From contig BFEA01000739.1 of assembly GCA_003427395.1 (NCBI GenBank), positions 337,391 through 374,533 on the forward strand: a DNA stretch of 37,143 nucleotides, given 5' to 3'. The position numbers and the translations under genes are program-made. The stretch is from Chara braunii (lineage: Eukaryota > Streptophyta > Charophyceae > Charales > Characeae). Within the stretch, counting starts at the first letter, position 1. Each line of letters begins with the position of its first letter. This document shows positions 12,561 to 22,619 of this stretch, piece after piece. The notes beneath the pieces were generated by a model, which searched no databases, was not told the DNA's origin, and saw only the letters and a list, made by a program, of their open reading frames with translations.

Positions 12561-12784
12561 ATGTAGAAATTTGATCTAACTCCTATGACTCTAGCACGTG
12601 GCAAGCAACTAGAGCAACTACCTATCAAACCGAAACTTAGACTAAGTAGTGCTCTCACTCAATCACATGCAAGGCCAAACCACATTGGTACGTACTCTCA
12701 CCACTCCCCAAGTCAAATCCTCATAGATTAGTTTGTGAAACCCTCAAAAGATTTATCATTTGTACCCAACTTACATATGGCATG

Positions 12785-13022
12785 ATGCTAAACCATTCAA
12801 CTTAGAAATAATGTCTAGCATGCCTTAGAATATACGCGAACATGTTGAAGAACTACTTTTCTCTTCTTTGGGCATATGAGTAAACCATTCAGCTCAGAAA
12901 CAGTATCTTGTTACCCTGAACTGTTTAATATCCAAAGCTACGTAGCACCCTGTTCGCGTTCGGAGGCGAACGCGAACATGTTCTTCCGAACGCGAACAGG
13001 CGCCCAAAACACTCAGAACACG

Positions 13023-13080
<58 letters not shown>

Positions 13081-14011
13081 ATATAAAAAAAAAAAAAAAA
13101 AAAAAAAAAGTGCTCAGAAAAATATAAAAAACATATATGTTAAGTAAACTAACAATACAAGCAATTTTTGCCTTGGAGTCATGTTCAAATTCGTAGCCAA
13201 TCATTAGTTAAAAATCAAAAATCAAAAAATAAAATTATATACATATATATTTTTTTTTACGAAAAAAAATTATGTTCGCCCGAACATGTTCGCGAGCTGT
13301 TCACGCGAACGCGCGAACACGTTCGCACGAACACGAAGGGGTGCGAACACGTTCGCCTTGCTACGCAGATCCAAAGTTTAATAGTTTCTGATTTTGTTTT
13401 CAAAACAAGAAATGAAAATATGAGCAAAAGATTTAGTCATTCAGCTTAGAAACAATTCTCATCTTGCCCAAATTACTTTCAATTATATTTTATGGCTTTC
13501 ATACAACAGCCTGGCGACTGCCTCGATTATGTCTTCGTGATATAGCTTAACACTGGACGATTCAGCTTAGATACAATGTCTAACTGTCAGTTCACATGCA
13601 ATTATAAATAAGGTATTTTCTGTTATTCTCAGTTTGATACTCATGTGCGTGACTTCAGGCCAAACCATTCAACTTAGAAACAATGCTTAGCCTTAGACCA
13701 TAAATCCTCCCTCAGAAATAAAACAAGAGGCTGAACCGTTCAGCTTAGAAACAATATTCAGCCTATCATCAAAACATTCAAAGTATGAAGTAGGATCCCT
13801 TAGCGGAACTTCAGTCAGAAATCTCAAAAGAAACAGACATACCAAGCCAGTCACTTAGAAACAATGTATGGTCTCAAAGATCAGTCAGACAAACCCTCAG
13901 AAATAAACACAGCAACAAGGGCATTCAACTTAGAAACAATGTCTGCTCCTTTATAAAACAGTCAAATAAACATAGTCCTGGATCATTCAACTTAGAAACA
14001 ATGCCCAATCC
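12785..14011. repeat. covarying hairpin array (R1)
   Basis: About nine units share the loop core CATTCA(A/G)CTTAGAAACAATG. The flanks of each unit pair with each other, but differ between units: ATGCTA/TAGCAT (12785-12790, 12816-12821), AGGCTGAA/TTCAGCCT (13728-13735, 13757-13764) and AGGC/GCCT (13657-13660, 13690-13693). Others are CATAC/GTATG (13838-13842, 13866-13870), AAGAT/ATCTT (13428-13432, 13461-13465) and GGAT/ATCC (13980-13983, 14008-14011). Some units pair weakly (four bases, or with bulges). The series is interrupted by a MITE at 12938-13368. Confidence 0.72.
12938..13368. mobile_element. hAT-like MITE, GAACGCG-arm copy with expanded poly-A
   Basis: The element is bounded by a perfect 8-bp direct repeat ATCCAAAG (12930-12937 and 13369-13376). 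The ends CTACGTAGCACC and TTGCTACGCAG form a terminal inverted repeat. Both arms are built from GAACGCGAAC, GAACATGTTCGC and GAACACGTTCG words. The core around 13,170-13,215 (TCATGTTCAAATTCGTAGCC) is shared with 27239-27603 and, in reverse, with 8501-8850. Its length of 431 bp is inflated by two long A-runs (about 13,028-13,109). Confidence 0.9.
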
Positions 14012-14600
14012 TTGATTGACCCGATCATATGCATGCCAACTGCGTTCCTTCCACCTTCCCCCAGTTCATCACTTAATCTGCTTTCAGTCAAAATAAAGAA
14101 GAAACTTAAGCTTCACTCTTACATATTTTTTTCATTCAGTCTGATTAAATCTTGAAAAGAAAGTGAAAGTCATAGGGGAACACAAACATAGAATAGTCAA
14201 AACTAGAGGGTGATAGTCAAACATGGGTATAGTGGGGTTATACAGACATAAGGAGATATGTATGTCAATTCCCGGCCTCCAAAACTCCTGAGTCCCGGCA
14301 GAGCTCCCGAAGTCGGTGGGCGGACTCCCCACAGTGTTTTGATGCGGTCCTACGGGTTGTAATCCCGCCTGTCGCCTTCCTCTCGGAACCAACAGACTAG
14401 ACTTAGAGTAAGAAGAGCAGAAGAAAAGAGGTTTCAGACGCTCGAAATACAAGAGGGGGACATACTCAACTCGTAGGAGAGGGTCTCATTGCCTTGATAC
14501 GTCTGAGGGCCTCATAATGGCAGTCTGATCACGCAGCGACTCGGTCACCCGTTGAAAACAACACAAGTGTGACTATAACATAAATCAGAGTGTCAACCGT

Positions 14601-15425
14601 TGACTCTCTCACAACGCTTCCTCTCGCAGAAAAAATCCTCCTACTACAACCCAGTCACTTCGCTGCGCTCGTGACCCTAAGTGCGTTGACCAAAGGTGAG
14701 TTTGCACCCTCGTGGCTCTCCCCCTAGCCGTCCTTTCCGTCCAACAAGATGACCAGTGTCCCAACCGGCTGGTAAGTTTGCAACTTCCACGGCTGGCCTC
14801 TCCTAGGCTCCGACCACTCGCTATGTCCGTTGGTTAGTTTCCAACATTAATTTCCAACAATCCTTATATCAAGCACAATGATCCTCCATGGTACTTCAAC
14901 CAGTGAGGAAGCAGTCTTACCAAAGGAGATTGGACTATAATATCAACATCTGACTCTTAAGAAGTAGCAGCGTCGAATAACCTGTAGAGCAGCAATCAAC
15001 ACAGTATGGTCACACCCCGAGTGAAAACCTGTTCTTCGGTATTTTATAAAATTTCTACTACAGAGGAGTTTTCTGATCTTTTCACGTTTGTAGAAGAAAA
15101 CTCTCCACCAACTAAGAACAGTCGTGCACCACCACCCATAGAATCAAGAAATAACTCTATCCTCCGCTATGTCTGGTTGACGTGCACTCAGAGCAACAAC
15201 TCACTCAGGTGTTGGTTTACATTTCGTAGCTAAGTCACCATGTTCTGTGGCTGGTCTGTAGCTTCAACAGGTAGTCTCCGACTCCCATGGCTCACCAACT
15301 ATGCTAAGTAGGAGTGAATCTTCCGTTATCACCCGATATCGCTACTTGGTCCATTCCTTCATCCCGATCCATCTGCCCCTTTCACCAGTCATTCAATTAC
15401 CACCTCGTGCAGAGGTGCAGGCTAG
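14601..15425. other. spacer with decayed repeats, no gene
   Basis: Contains three loosely similar segments (about 14,680, 14,760 and 15,230) sharing TTTGCA.CTT.C..GGCT.-type words. They may be degenerate tandem units. The frame 15006-15233 has no recognisable content. Confidence 0.4.
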
Positions 15426-15713
15426 AGTGGGGGGGATGTTGCAGTACCTACCTGTGAGAGGACATTTGACGCTCAAAACAATAAGGGGACAGAGAAGCGA
15501 AGGGTTCATGAAGAAGTTGATCAGACTCTACCGCTTGTTGTATCTGATCCTAAAAAAGGGTGTGACGACACGGGTGCGTCGTCAACTGCAAGTTGGAAAG
15601 GGCGAAAAAGTAGCAGGCGGCAAGAACAGTGGTCAAAGGTAGTATGTGCTTGTTGTGGAAAAAATGGTCATACCCCTCGTAGATGTAAGATGGCAAAGGA
15701 AGGAGTTAAGAGG
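15426..15713 (+). pseudogene. gag-like fragment with CCHC zinc knuckle
   Basis: A 96-codon open stretch with no start codon runs from just after a TAG (15423-15425) to a TGA (15714-15716). Its C-terminal part, at 15645-15686, encodes a perfect C-x2-C-x4-H-x4-C zinc knuckle (residues CACCGKNGHTPRRC). It is preceded by a basic KGRKSSRRQEQW stretch and followed by basic residues. This motif is the nucleocapsid signature of retroelement Gag proteins and also occurs in some cellular RNA-binding proteins. I see no protease, reverse transcriptase or integrase nearby, so it is probably a retrotransposon remnant. Translation past the TGA gives more cysteine and basic residues, so the stop may be a later mutation. 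Confidence 0.6.
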
Positions 15714-15753
15714 TGAGATCGGTGTGCTTTAGGCAAAGGCTTGGTTCCGCTCA

Positions 15754-15900
15754 ATAGTTATCATCTTTTCGTTTTGTTTCGATTATAGCAAGAGAGAGAT
15801 GAGAATGGGGTCAGCAGTTTTGAACGATAGTTATCGTCTTTTCGTTTTGTTTCGTTTATAGCAAGAGAGAGATGAGAATGGGGTTAGCAGTTTTGAACGA
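15754..15900. repeat. 73-bp tandem duplication
   Basis: Two nearly identical copies (15754-15826 and 15827 onward) begin ATAGTTATC(A/G)TCTTTTCG and end GCAGTTTTGAACGA. Only a few substitutions separate them, so the duplication is recent. Confidence 0.93.
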
Positions 15901-16560
15901 CTTATAAATAAATACTCAATAGGTTATGACAATGTGGAAGACTCGGTTGCCGGACTGATAAGTGATTATCTGCTTATTTTTGCTTTTAAGTTGGATCTCC
16001 GAAGTTTTTATGAGATGTACGGTTCATCTCATATATACTTTTGCTTTCGGGTGTGGGATATTACTTCTTGGGACTGTGCGTACGTTCAAGGTTTGACTAT
16101 CCACTCTTTAAAGTTGATCTTTAGGTTTGGTTGAGTGTAAGTGGAGGTCTTGTAAGGTTCTATTGTTCGTACGCTGACGCCGTTTCATCTCTGCGATAAC
16201 GTTTGGGATCATTCTTGTGTATATTAAGTCTCCTATAACTTACAAAGTGTATTATACAAGGTCATTTGTTTCTGATTGGGGTCCTGAATTTCGTGATGAT
16301 TTTAGACGTTTGAGGATTTGAAAACTCAAGATAATCTGATTTGCTTTTGAGGACCATCTTGATGTAGGTTGTAATTTCCCTGGGTTGCAGAATCATGCAT
16401 ATTATGGTTGTCATTGACATTCTCACCATTGTGGCTTTGTGAGTGACGGTAAAGAAATGACAAAAAGGCAATAAAGAAGTGTGAGAACCAAAAAAGGTTC
16501 GGTAAAGAAAGCGTGATTATCAATGAAATATTTAAGGGAGACTTGAAGAGTCCAGAGAAT
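15901..16560. other. no gene recognised
   Basis: AT-rich sequence with short frames on both strands (15934-16134 on +, 16262-16523 on -). None has a domain. A minus-strand His-rich frame at 16326-16523 has no known pattern. Confidence 0.45.
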
Positions 16561-16599
16561 TATATGAAGAGAGAGGTTATGCCTGAAGGCGGCCTAAGT

Positions 16600-17210
16600 G
16601 GTTATTGATTTCATCTGGACTCATCTTCAAGTGAAAAATACTTTAAAAGGATATATGGATAGTTCATCCGTGAGTAAGAGGATGGCTGAGGGATTTTTAT
16701 GGTTGACTCTCCTTCAAGTGGGATGAAGTCTTAATACATTTTTATGGAAGACCCATCCTTAAGTGGCAGGGTGGCATGAAAGATTTTTGGTATAGAAGTT
16801 TTATCATCCGCCATAAACGATAACTCCATTCTATTGGTTCTTAGTTGCCGGTGGGGCCGTCATCTGCGGTAAGGAAACCCGCCTGATTCTGGGACCCCTC
16901 ATGACTGACCTTTGATTGTGAATCAAAGGTGGTTTTGTGTACGGCAGAGGGCAAGGAAAGAACTGCCAGAATCAACATCCCCGTTTGTTTAAGTCATATG
17001 AATACTGGTGGAGATGTCTCCTGCGGCAGGGAAACCCGTTAGATTCAAGGACCCTTCACGTAGCCTGTTATGTGCTGCAAATGGTCTAGTGCGCGACAAT
17101 AATTTCCATGATTAAAAGGATTAAGTTTGACTAATAGCCGGTAGGAGTGTTGTCTATGGCAGACGAAACCCACCTGATTTAGAGGACCCTCCAATCGGCT
17201 TTAGGTTTGT
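16600..17210. repeat. second and third hairpin series downstream of R1
   Basis: Two series are present. At 16,600-16,790 short hairpins share a CTT(C/A)AAGTG-type loop: CATCC/GGATG (16665-16669, 16680-16684), GACT/AGTC (16705-16708, 16727-16730) and ACCC/GGGT (16751-16754, 16769-16772). At about 16,848, 17,010 and 17,136 a larger unit recurs with the core GAAACCC(G/A)CCTGATT and GGACCC. In the last copy two stems enclose it: AGCCG/CGGCT (17136-17140, 17196-17200) and GGAG/CTCC (17144-17147, 17189-17192). Confidence 0.6.
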
Positions 17211-17220
17211 TGAAAGTGAC

Positions 17221-17780
17221 GTTGCTAATGAGTGTGAAAATAAGTGGGTTTTATTTGGAAGAAAGTTATGAGAGTTTGCTCACTGAGCAAAACTTATTGG
17301 CGAGGTTGACAAAGTGTGTGACGCAAGTGAATAACCCTGCTCGTACAAGTAGGAGATATGGGTAAAAAGGGTGATTTTCTTTCATTTTGAAAGACTAAGT
17401 GAATACCACCACCCATCCCTTTGATGAATCACTAACACGAGTGGCATTAAATAACTTCCTGTCCGTTATTATAGCGGGTGACTTTATCTACTTTGTTGAG
17501 TTAGAGGTTGAAGTGTGTCAGGGCCTAGCCGATTATTCGGCTACTGTAGATTCCTATTCTGATTACGAATTGAAAGCGATCTCGGGTCATTGGCAGCTGC
17601 TTAATCGTTTTGAGGAATCAAGGTTTGGAGTTGATATAGCTTAATGACCGTTTCTAAGTTAAGTTTCTGACTCGAGGAAGTTATTATATACTTGGTTTCG
17701 AGATTACGTATAAAACAACATTTGAATAGGGATGTTCGGAGCGACGGGGACATCGCTTAATAGTCGGGAAGACTATCGTA
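17221..17780. other. no recognised gene; 81-codon + frame present
   Basis: The frame 17399-17644 (+) opens without ATG context I can support and has no recognisable domain. Its amino acid mix is not low-complexity, so it could be a fragment of an old coding sequence. Confidence 0.35.
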
Positions 17781-17806
17781 CCAAATACCCTTACAAGGGT
17801 ATTTGG
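17781..17806. repeat. near-perfect palindrome, 12-bp arms
   Basis: CCAAATACCCTT and AAGGGTATTTGG are exact reverse complements separated by only AC. As RNA or cruciform the central pairs would open to form the loop. It could act as a terminator-like or binding palindrome, but no gene is next to it. Confidence 0.85.
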
Positions 17807-17819
17807 CGTGCTTTTTATA

Positions 17820-18911
17820 AGTCATACCGGTGCAACCTCGTCCATAGTTGAGTAGCGAGAGCGGGGTATCGATGGCGAGGTACAACCATGCGCGGGTCGG
17901 GCATACGCGGCATGTGAGGTGCGTCGACAACGAGATGCAACCCTGTGCGATCAGGGTGTGCTCGGCGTTGTAGGCTAGTGGGCCTCACACCCCTCGTCCC
18001 CTTAAATTCTGAGTTCCCCCGCTTTATTTTCTTTACGTGGTGATATCCTTATTACTATTATTATTACTCCCATTTTATTTTGTGTCGTTGACCCAGCGAC
18101 TGGCTCCGAGATCGACGTTGGGCCCATAGGTGTGGCTCGGCTACCACCTTGTCGGACGTGTGTGGCCGCTACGACAGTTGAGGACCACGCGCCTCCTTTG
18201 GCGGGTCCGTTCGCGTTTCCTGCGTGTCCGAGGTGCCGACAAAATTCCCCTACCCGCCTGCCTAGAAAACTCAGACCGGGAAGCTTCACGTGCATGCAAG
18301 CCGGTGGGAGCCTGGCCCGGGCCTCGTAAAATGTTGACCTGTGCCTGGGCAACAGGAGAGACACCATGGCGGGGGCGGCGGTGGGACTGTGTTTCCCATG
18401 GTTCCTCCTCGCGTCGTTCCTCAAAGTTCTCATTTGAATATTTGCTACTACCACCAAGATCTGCACCAGGAATCACCTCACTTAAGCCCATGCTGCAGGT
18501 TTAGCAGGGGGTTGACACCCTCCTACTCACTATGCTGCAGCACCGTGGTCGGGGCTGATAGTTGCGGCAGGTAAGTTGTTGCACCCCCCTTCTGGATTTC
18601 GTGATCGCTCCCACCGGTAGTACAGGGCCGCGCCTGTTGAAGTGGCTGTTGGAGCTCAGTGTAGCACAGGGTGAACAAAGGTAAAAGGCAGGTCGGGCCA
18701 CATTGTAGGTGCTTTCTCCTGAAGCCTCCCTCGGGTTGGTTGTAGTAGGCGGGGAAGCGGCTTCGCTGAGGTGCTGGCGGACCGAGTGGAAGAAACGGGG
18801 GGTAAGGAACCTACCAGCCAGTCTGCTGGTTCCCACTGGGATCGTGCATATGATAGTCGGAGCGACAAATCCTGCTGGGTCGCGCTAACAGCAGCAACGT
18901 ACAGGCCACGG
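17820..18911. other. GC-richer region, overlapping frames, no gene supported
   Basis: Begins with a degenerate tandem pair (about 17,868 and 17,930, GAG(G/A)T(A/G)CAACC core). Frames of 65-154 codons overlap on both strands at 18,000-18,840. None shows a domain, and the dual-strand openness is what GC-rich non-coding sequence gives. Confidence 0.5.
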
Positions 18912-19005
18912 GCAACGAGGCAGAGCAACGACGGGTGTTGGAGATGGGCAGCGAGGTAGAGCAACGACAGGCGCTGGAGTTGGGCAGCGAGGCAGAGCAG
19001 CAATA
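18912..19005. repeat. 36-bp tandem repeat, about 2.6 copies
   Basis: Units at 18912, 18948 and 18984 share GCA(A/G)CGAGG(C/T)AGAGCA. Because 36 is a multiple of three, they produce periodic Leu-Ala-Arg-rich peptides on the minus strand. That is a by-product rather than evidence of a gene. Confidence 0.9.
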
Positions 19006-19690
19006 GGGAGCGTTAAGACAAGTGAGATGAGGCAGAGAGCGAAGGCGGCAGGGCAAGCGAAAGAGGGATGAATCCAACCCAGAACGCGCAACAGATACAT
19101 GCAGGAAGTGGAGTAACGAAAGATGAGGCAGCGGGCGAATAGGAGCGGACGGAGAGTCGGGGTAGTGAGGTGCAGAGAAAGGTGGAGGCTGAACCTGGCC
19201 ACTTGACTGGCCCGGGTACGTGCAGAGAAGAAGAAAGCGGAAAAAAGGGAAAGCAGAAAAAGCGAATGAATCTGGACTGGCTTCTGCGTCGGGTGCATGC
19301 GACGGAGGGAAAGAGTGCAGAAACGGGGGAGCAGCGAGCTATGGCGGGAGAGAGGGTGACTTCGACTCCATTTCTCAACGGAAACGGGCAAATGAAGGCT
19401 CGTTTCCCATATTTCTGGTCAAGCCGAATTCATTAGTAAGGTTAGTTTTAGTGCTAAGTTAGTAGGGAAGGAGATTAGTGAAAAAAGGGCCGCGCGGAGC
19501 TATAGAGGAAGCGAAAACGAAAAGGGGAGGAAGAGTTTTTCTCACTTATCAATCGGTGGATTTGGGCAAGGGAGGATTCGAAACGGGGCTTTTTGGGGAT
19601 TGGGAACCCGATTTTGAAGTTAGAATAAGTTGGAAATTAGTAGAATATGAGTTAGTTGGAAAAAAGTACCGCGGGGGGGGAGCTTTGAAG
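19006..19690. other. purine-rich tract, no gene
   Basis: Strongly G/A-rich on the plus strand (about 19,000-19,690). This leaves Lys/Glu/Arg-rich frames on + and Ser/Leu-rich frames on - open by composition alone. Confidence 0.5.
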
Positions 19691-19693
19691 TGA

Positions 19694-20259
19694 GAATGCA
19701 TCTATCCGCGTTTTAGCGGAAAATTCATTCGGTTTGCACCTGCCATATCGACGGACGGGGAGTGAGGCCAACTGCGGGGTTAGAGACTTACGTGTCGACT
19801 GGTGCGATGCTCAACTCATTTGATGGCAGTAGCCTCCCTCTATTTCTCAGCAAGCATGGTTGAAAGGAGCGTGGTGTATACAGCCGTGTTCTGGCGGAGG
19901 ATACATTTGATTTTGCTTAATCATCCGTAGAAAGGGAGCGTGAGGCCAACCGGTGGGAACAGAGCCTGACCTGGTGGAGAAGATGCTACTTGCCTTGTTG
20001 GCTGAAGGAGCGGTGTGAAGCAAGCTGCGAGGTGGCTTGCCTGCCGCCAGTGCGTTGCTCATCCTAATAAAGGATTCACTTGGCTACACTCTCGGGGAAG
20101 GTTCATCCTCCTTCGACACAGTTGATAAGGAGCAAAATATATCTTATTGTCGGGCCTGGAAAGGAGCTGCTGGTTGCGGGAGCTGCCCGCGGGACAAAAT
20201 GCAAAATGACTCTGTAATCATTGGATGTATCTGTCCGCTTTTTAATGGAAAATTCATCC
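19694..20259. repeat. pair of related hairpins with compensatory stems
   Basis: At 19694-19730 the order is GAATG, CATCTAT, CCGC, loop, GCGG, AAAATT, CATTC, which makes two nested stems (GAATG/CATTC and CCGC/GCGG). At 20223-20259 a related unit reads GGATG, TATCTGT, CCGC, loop, ATGG, AAAATT, CATCC. The outer stem changed from GAATG/CATTC to GGATG/CATCC, with both sides changed together. A third diverged relative (GGAT...ATCC) lies near 19,898-19,927. Confidence 0.65.
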
Positions 20260-20279
20260 TCGTTCTGCACACACAGTAA

Positions 20280-21249
20280 AGGAAACAGGAGCAAGAAGGG
20301 TCGATCCCGGTACAACGGGACTAGATGTGCAGAGACCAGCCGGGTCGGGAGGTAGCCCGGGGATCGCTGAGCCAGTGGAACAGCCAACTGAACAAACTCC
20401 GATTGCTCGCATGCCGGGCATATTGAGGTAGGGGCCGCTCGGCTCGGGGTGACTGTGTTGACTGAAGGTGATGACGGGTGTTTGTCGGAGGGACCCTCTG
20501 GCTTAAGTGGGTGGTGGGAGCGAACAGTCGGAGGGGCTTAATCGTGATGTGAGTTGGTCGAGGTGCGGCTTTGCTCCGTGTTGGATATGCGGGCATCCTC
20601 ATCTGCGCCCCGTTGGTGCCTTGTTGCCTGTATCCCGCGTACCTCGCATAAGGGTCTTTACGGATTGATGTGTTCGCCGTGCGGTGTGACCGTGTCGTTG
20701 GTGTTGCCTTGCGCTTCGCTGTTTCGTTGTCGTACTGCTCAACCGTTGGCTGTGCCTTCCGTGTTTTGCCGCTTGCGTACCCTCCAGTGTTGTTGCTTTG
20801 TTTTGGGAAGGCGAGCCGTAGTTTCAGGCAAAGAGTGTACACTGTGGACTGAGCATGGGGCACGAACGAGGCCGAACTTTGGTTGAGTTCGCAGGTAACC
20901 TACCTACCGCTGCTATGATTCGGTGGTATTGCTGATTAGAATCGGTACAAACAACGTTGTGGCTTGTTGTGTGGCCAAGGAGAAGTTGCAGTTGCTGCCT
21001 ACCTATGCTAGTTCATTGCTTAGCTTTTAGTTGATGAGTTGGGTGCGCTGTTGTGTACGGCTAGATATTCGCTGCGCACGTGGCTGCTGCACTTCATGGA
21101 GTGACAACACGCGCCTTAATCTCGTCAAAGTGCATGGTACTCCTCGACTGAGGCACATGTGTGTGCTTTATACGAATGAGGTCCGCTTAAGCTGCGTAGT
21201 CAGCTTCCTCATAAGGGAATTCGGAGGTATTGAAGGGGTAATTGCTGCA
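20280..21249. other. no gene recognised
   Basis: GC-balanced sequence with overlapping frames on both strands (for example 20321-20863 on - and 20554-20886 on +). Neither has recognisable content. The minus frame is rich in Thr, Arg and Pro and lacks a domain. Confidence 0.5.
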
Positions 21250-21814
21250 AATTGAAGGGTCGACGGACGGTCAGCGCTTAGCAGTTGGCTTTGTTTTCAT
21301 CAGCGGTTGTATGTTTTGGATGTCATTGCGGGGCCCTCAGGCGTATGAAGATATCAAGGCCCTCTCATGTGAGTTGAGTTGTCCCATTCTTGTATCTCGA
21401 AAGTCTCAAACCCTTCCTTCTATCTTTCTTAACCTCAGTCTTATCCTGTTCTGAGAGGAAGGTGGCAGGGGGGATTGCAACCCGTAGGACTGCAGTGAGA
21501 CTCTCTGGGGAGTCTGCCCACCGATTGTGGGAGCTCTGCCGGAACTAAGGGGGAGTTTTGGAGGCAGGGAACTAAGAGGTAATAATTGCTTTCCTTTTAT
21601 AAACCCAGTTATATAAACCATTATCTGCATTCCTAACTATGTTTTGACCGAGTATACTGTGTGCATCCCTATTTTGACTTTCAGGACACAATTCAGACTT
21701 AAGTAAAGGAATGATTGTGCAAATTCAGTTTCAGTTTTGATTGTTTGACTAAAAGCAGATTGTGAGATTGCATCTGAGGGAAAGGTGGGATGAAAGTTGT
21801 ATTGCTTGAGTTTG

Positions 21815-22367
21815 ACTGGGTCAACCAAAGGCTGGGAGAGTCTCCATAAGTTTGGAGGGTCCAGTGCTATGTTTATTTTGGATTGTCTGATGGACCAGAC
21901 AGATGCCCATAAGCTTGGGTGGTCTGGTTGCTTTGATTTATGAGGGCTGATTGTGAATGACTGTTAAGGGACCAAACAAGTTCCATAAGTTTGGGTGGCT
22001 TGATCACCTTGTTTACTTTGGGATTTTGTAAGTTTCTTTAGTTCCTAAACGAGGAGGTCTGAGCATGTTCCATAAGTTTGGGTGGTTTGACTATAGCTTA
22101 TCACCAATTGAAGAGAGTATTAATTAAGAGTAAATTTGTGGTACAAAGGGACAAACTGAATCTTGAGCTGAAGATGATCGGTTCAGTTAAATGTTACCTT
22201 ATAAGACTAAGTGCAAACAATTATATAAAGTTGAGATACTTAAACAGTTCAGGGCGACTAGGGAGGCCTAGTCATATGCTCACAGAAGAGAAAAATTGTT
22301 GTGGTCTGTATTTGTGTATACTCCATGGTTGAGCTAGACATGTTCCATAAGTTTGGGTGGTCTAGCT
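21815..22367. repeat. covarying hairpin array (R2)
   Basis: Five units share the loop core CCATAAGTTTGGGTG or a close variant. The paired flanks differ: ACTGG/CCAGT (21815-21819, 21861-21865), ACCAGAC/GTCTGGT (21894-21900, 21922-21928) and AGCTAGAC/GTCTAGCT (22332-22339, 22360-22367). The two other units, near 21,971 and 22,057, pair imperfectly; in the first both mismatches are C:A. This is the counterpart of the R1 array, with a different loop. Confidence 0.78.
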
Positions 22368-22619
22368 TTATGCCTTATGTAAGCTGGTTATAAAGGGATA
22401 AATCATTGAAACACTACGAACTATTGTTTGTCCAGGTTGACTTTTGGGCTGGTGAGAGTACTTACCTTTGTGGTTTAGCCTACATGTGGCTGAGTGAGAT
22501 CACTACTTAATTTGAGTTTTAGTTTGATAGGTAGTTGCTTTAGTTGCTCGCCACGTGCTACAGTCATAGGAATTAGTTTCAATTCCTGCATTTTCTGAGT
22601 TAAGTTATTTTTACTTAGG

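Larger units (their letters stand above)
9922..14600. repeat. R1: non-coding hairpin-rich repeat copy
   Basis: The reverse complement of this stretch aligns, with many substitutions and indels, with R2 (21,250-24,930) and with most of R3 (26,010-28,620). Landmarks include the paired hairpins TGTTATC/GATAACA and GATCC/GGATC (11746-11783), a ladder of about 120-bp units (12,000-12,560) and a series of covarying hairpins (12,785-14,011). There is also a GC-rich segment at about 14,270-14,510 that matches 21,333-21,570. Frames in it are short and not conserved between copies, so it is probably non-coding. Confidence 0.78.

Noticed and set aside
12000-14030. CRISPR-like array, because of repeated units with variable intervening sequence
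   Set aside because: Units are long, diverged and irregularly spaced, the variable parts pair with each other, and the context is eukaryotic with no cas-like genes.
18002-18504. Overlapping 116-154-codon frames on both strands
   Set aside because: Open on both strands at once, no domain, no codon pattern I can defend; typical of GC-rich non-coding sequence.
20321-20863. 180-codon minus frame, Thr/Arg/Pro-rich
   Set aside because: Two plus-strand frames are open across the same bases and there is no domain, so coding is not supported.
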